Positions 16,002-16,904 of a stretch of 16,904 nucleotides of DNA are shown piece by piece. Within the stretch, counting starts at the first letter, position 1. Each line of letters starts with the position of its first letter. The translations under genes and the position numbers were made by a program. Origin of the DNA: Hamiltosporidium magnivora (Eukaryota > Microsporidia > Dubosqiidae); assembly GCA_004325065.1 (NCBI GenBank), contig PITI01000203.1, positions 1 to 16,904 on the forward strand, in the 5' to 3' direction. The notes below the pieces were generated by a model. That model saw only the letters and a program-made list of their open reading frames with translations, searched no databases and was not told the origin of the DNA.

Positions 16002-16008
16002 GGGGTTA
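16002..16008 (-). promoter_or_regulatory. CCC-type start motif, BDF1
   Basis: TAACCCC on the minus strand ends 3 bases before the first ATG at 15998, the closest spacing of the six. Confidence 0.6.
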
Positions 16009-16064
16009 GAAAAAATATTTTATATAAAAAAAAGGAGAATTAAAAAATTAAATTTAATAATTTA

Positions 16065-16310
16065 AGGAGAGATGTATTGGTATTTAAAAAATATTTAATG
16101 AGAGATGTATTGGTATTTAATGAGAGATGTTATGGTTACTCATGAAATAGATTAGAAAGTTTTATTGGTATTTATAAAGTATTTAATGAAATTTATTGGT
16201 ATTTATGAAATAGAAAGAGAAAGTTTTATTTGTAGTTATGAAATATTAGGAGAAATTTTTATTTATTTATAAACTTTTAAGGAGAAGTTTTATTGGTATT
16301 TATGAAATAT
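16065..16310. repeat. Degenerate ~32-bp tandem array upstream of BDF1
   Basis: TATTGGTATTTA or close variants start at 16075, 16108, 16131 (TATGGTTACT), 16163, 16194, 16227, 16260 and 16291. Most spacings are 31-33, with one of 23. Units read roughly GAGA(A/T)(G)TTTTATTGGTATTTATGAAATAT. The array begins about 65 bases upstream of the BDF1 start. Confidence 0.75.
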
Positions 16311-16694
16311 TAATTAGACTATAAATAAGAGACTTAGTAGTAAGAGTATACATTTATAAAAGAATTGGTACAACTAGTAAACTGATATCGAATTTTTATT
16401 CAATTAATATTGAATTTGTATGAGAATTGGTGGTTGTGGCAGGAGAGAATATATAAAGTTTATTTTTAATAAAAAATTTGTTAGAAATTTCTAGAAATTT
16501 ATAAAAAATGACTTACCAGCTTATAAATGACTATAAACTTGTATTAAAATATAGAATAGTTAAAAATCTTAGAATTTATGAAACTGACATTATTAAAAAT
16601 TATGTTTTTTCTATAAAAAGATAAATTAAAATTAAGAAAAATATGTGACAAAAAAGAAAAAAATGAATACCAAGAAAAATTAAATAAGAATACT
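16311..16694. other. AT-rich non-coding stretch
   Basis: No frame, RNA gene or repeat of note is visible between the 32-bp array and repeat copy C. Confidence 0.5.
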
Positions 16695-16904
16695 TATAAA
16701 TGAGAAAACAGAATTAAGTTTTTATTTAGAAGTATCACATCTTTTCAGAATAGTGGCAAGTGTTATATTTGTTTTCATGACATTAACCCAGTTCTAGGTT
16801 TAACATAAATAACTGCTACTCCAAAACTCCATCAGTAACCCCTGCGATACTTACGTCCCAAAGCCTTTCATTTACCAGGTGTGTAAAACCTAATTAATAG
16901 GCGA
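16695..16904 (-). repeat. Dispersed repeat, copy C (inverted, cut by the window end)
   Basis: The reverse complement of this segment aligns closely with about 8065-8268 of copy B. The match includes ACTTGCCA, AACAAATATAACACTTG, ACCTAGAACTG, GTAGCAGTTATTTATGTTAA, GGGGTTACTGATGGAGT and CACACCT. Its far end lies outside the window. It is closer to copy B than to copy A. Confidence 0.85.

Noticed and set aside
2389..16310. CRISPR-like arrays
   Set aside because: The repeats are head-to-tail or nested units without unique spacers, and the DNA is eukaryotic.
1..16904. tRNA, rRNA or spliceosomal snRNA genes
   Set aside because: I looked for T-arm GTTCRA contexts with a matching acceptor stem and for U2/U6 core motifs; the occurrences found lie in coding sequence or in the dispersed repeat without a supporting fold.

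Overview
The window looks like nuclear DNA from a microsporidian, probably one of the AT-rich lineages with an expanded, gene-sparse genome. I cannot name the species. Four things point there. Composition is very AT-rich. The recognisable genes are intronless, eukaryotic and short for their families: a Wee1-like kinase, a BET double-bromodomain protein and a CCCH zinc-finger protein. Six of the seven well-supported genes carry a (T/C)AACCC- or TACCC-type motif a few bases upstream of the ATG, the CCC signal known from microsporidian promoters. Several stop codons have AATAAA overlapping or close by. There is no bacterial operon structure, rRNA, tRNA or CRISPR array.

Layout. 1-638: AT-rich, no gene. 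639-2210 (-): helical-repeat protein, tentatively of the SAPS (SIT4/PP6 phosphatase-associated) family. 2211-5361: long non-coding stretch with an A-B-A-B tandem array (2389-2645), a 19-bp inverted repeat, one weak small ORF and copy A of a dispersed ~0.7-kb repeat (about 4280-4990). 5362-5646 (-): small basic hypothetical protein. 5704-7233 (-): Wee1-like kinase. 7234-8866: non-coding, with repeat copy B (about 7522-8268), which is noticeably richer in GC than its surroundings. 8867-9976 (+): membrane-anchored or secreted hypothetical protein. 9977-12370: non-coding, with a degenerate ~80-bp repeat and a 9-bp-stem hairpin. 12371-12691 (-): small two-helix membrane protein. 12861-13100: regular 80-bp tandem array. 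13238-14530 (-): CCCH zinc-finger protein resembling Nup42/Amo1/NLP1 nucleoporins. 14610-14701: GGATG-rich minisatellite. 14865-15998 (-): BET protein (Bdf1-like). 15999-16904: AT-rich, with a ~32-bp degenerate tandem array and an inverted partial copy (C) of the dispersed repeat running off the window end.

The genes are single eukaryotic transcription units and nothing shows that they act together. Two could bear on the cell cycle: the Wee1-like kinase (inhibitory phosphorylation of Cdk1) and the possible PP6 regulatory subunit. Bdf1 would act in chromatin reading and TFIID recruitment, and the CCCH protein possibly in mRNA export at the pore. The less ordinary content is the three-copy dispersed repeat with a partly conserved reading frame, the four tandem arrays that each lie upstream of a gene, and a kinase whose DFG motif reads DFN.
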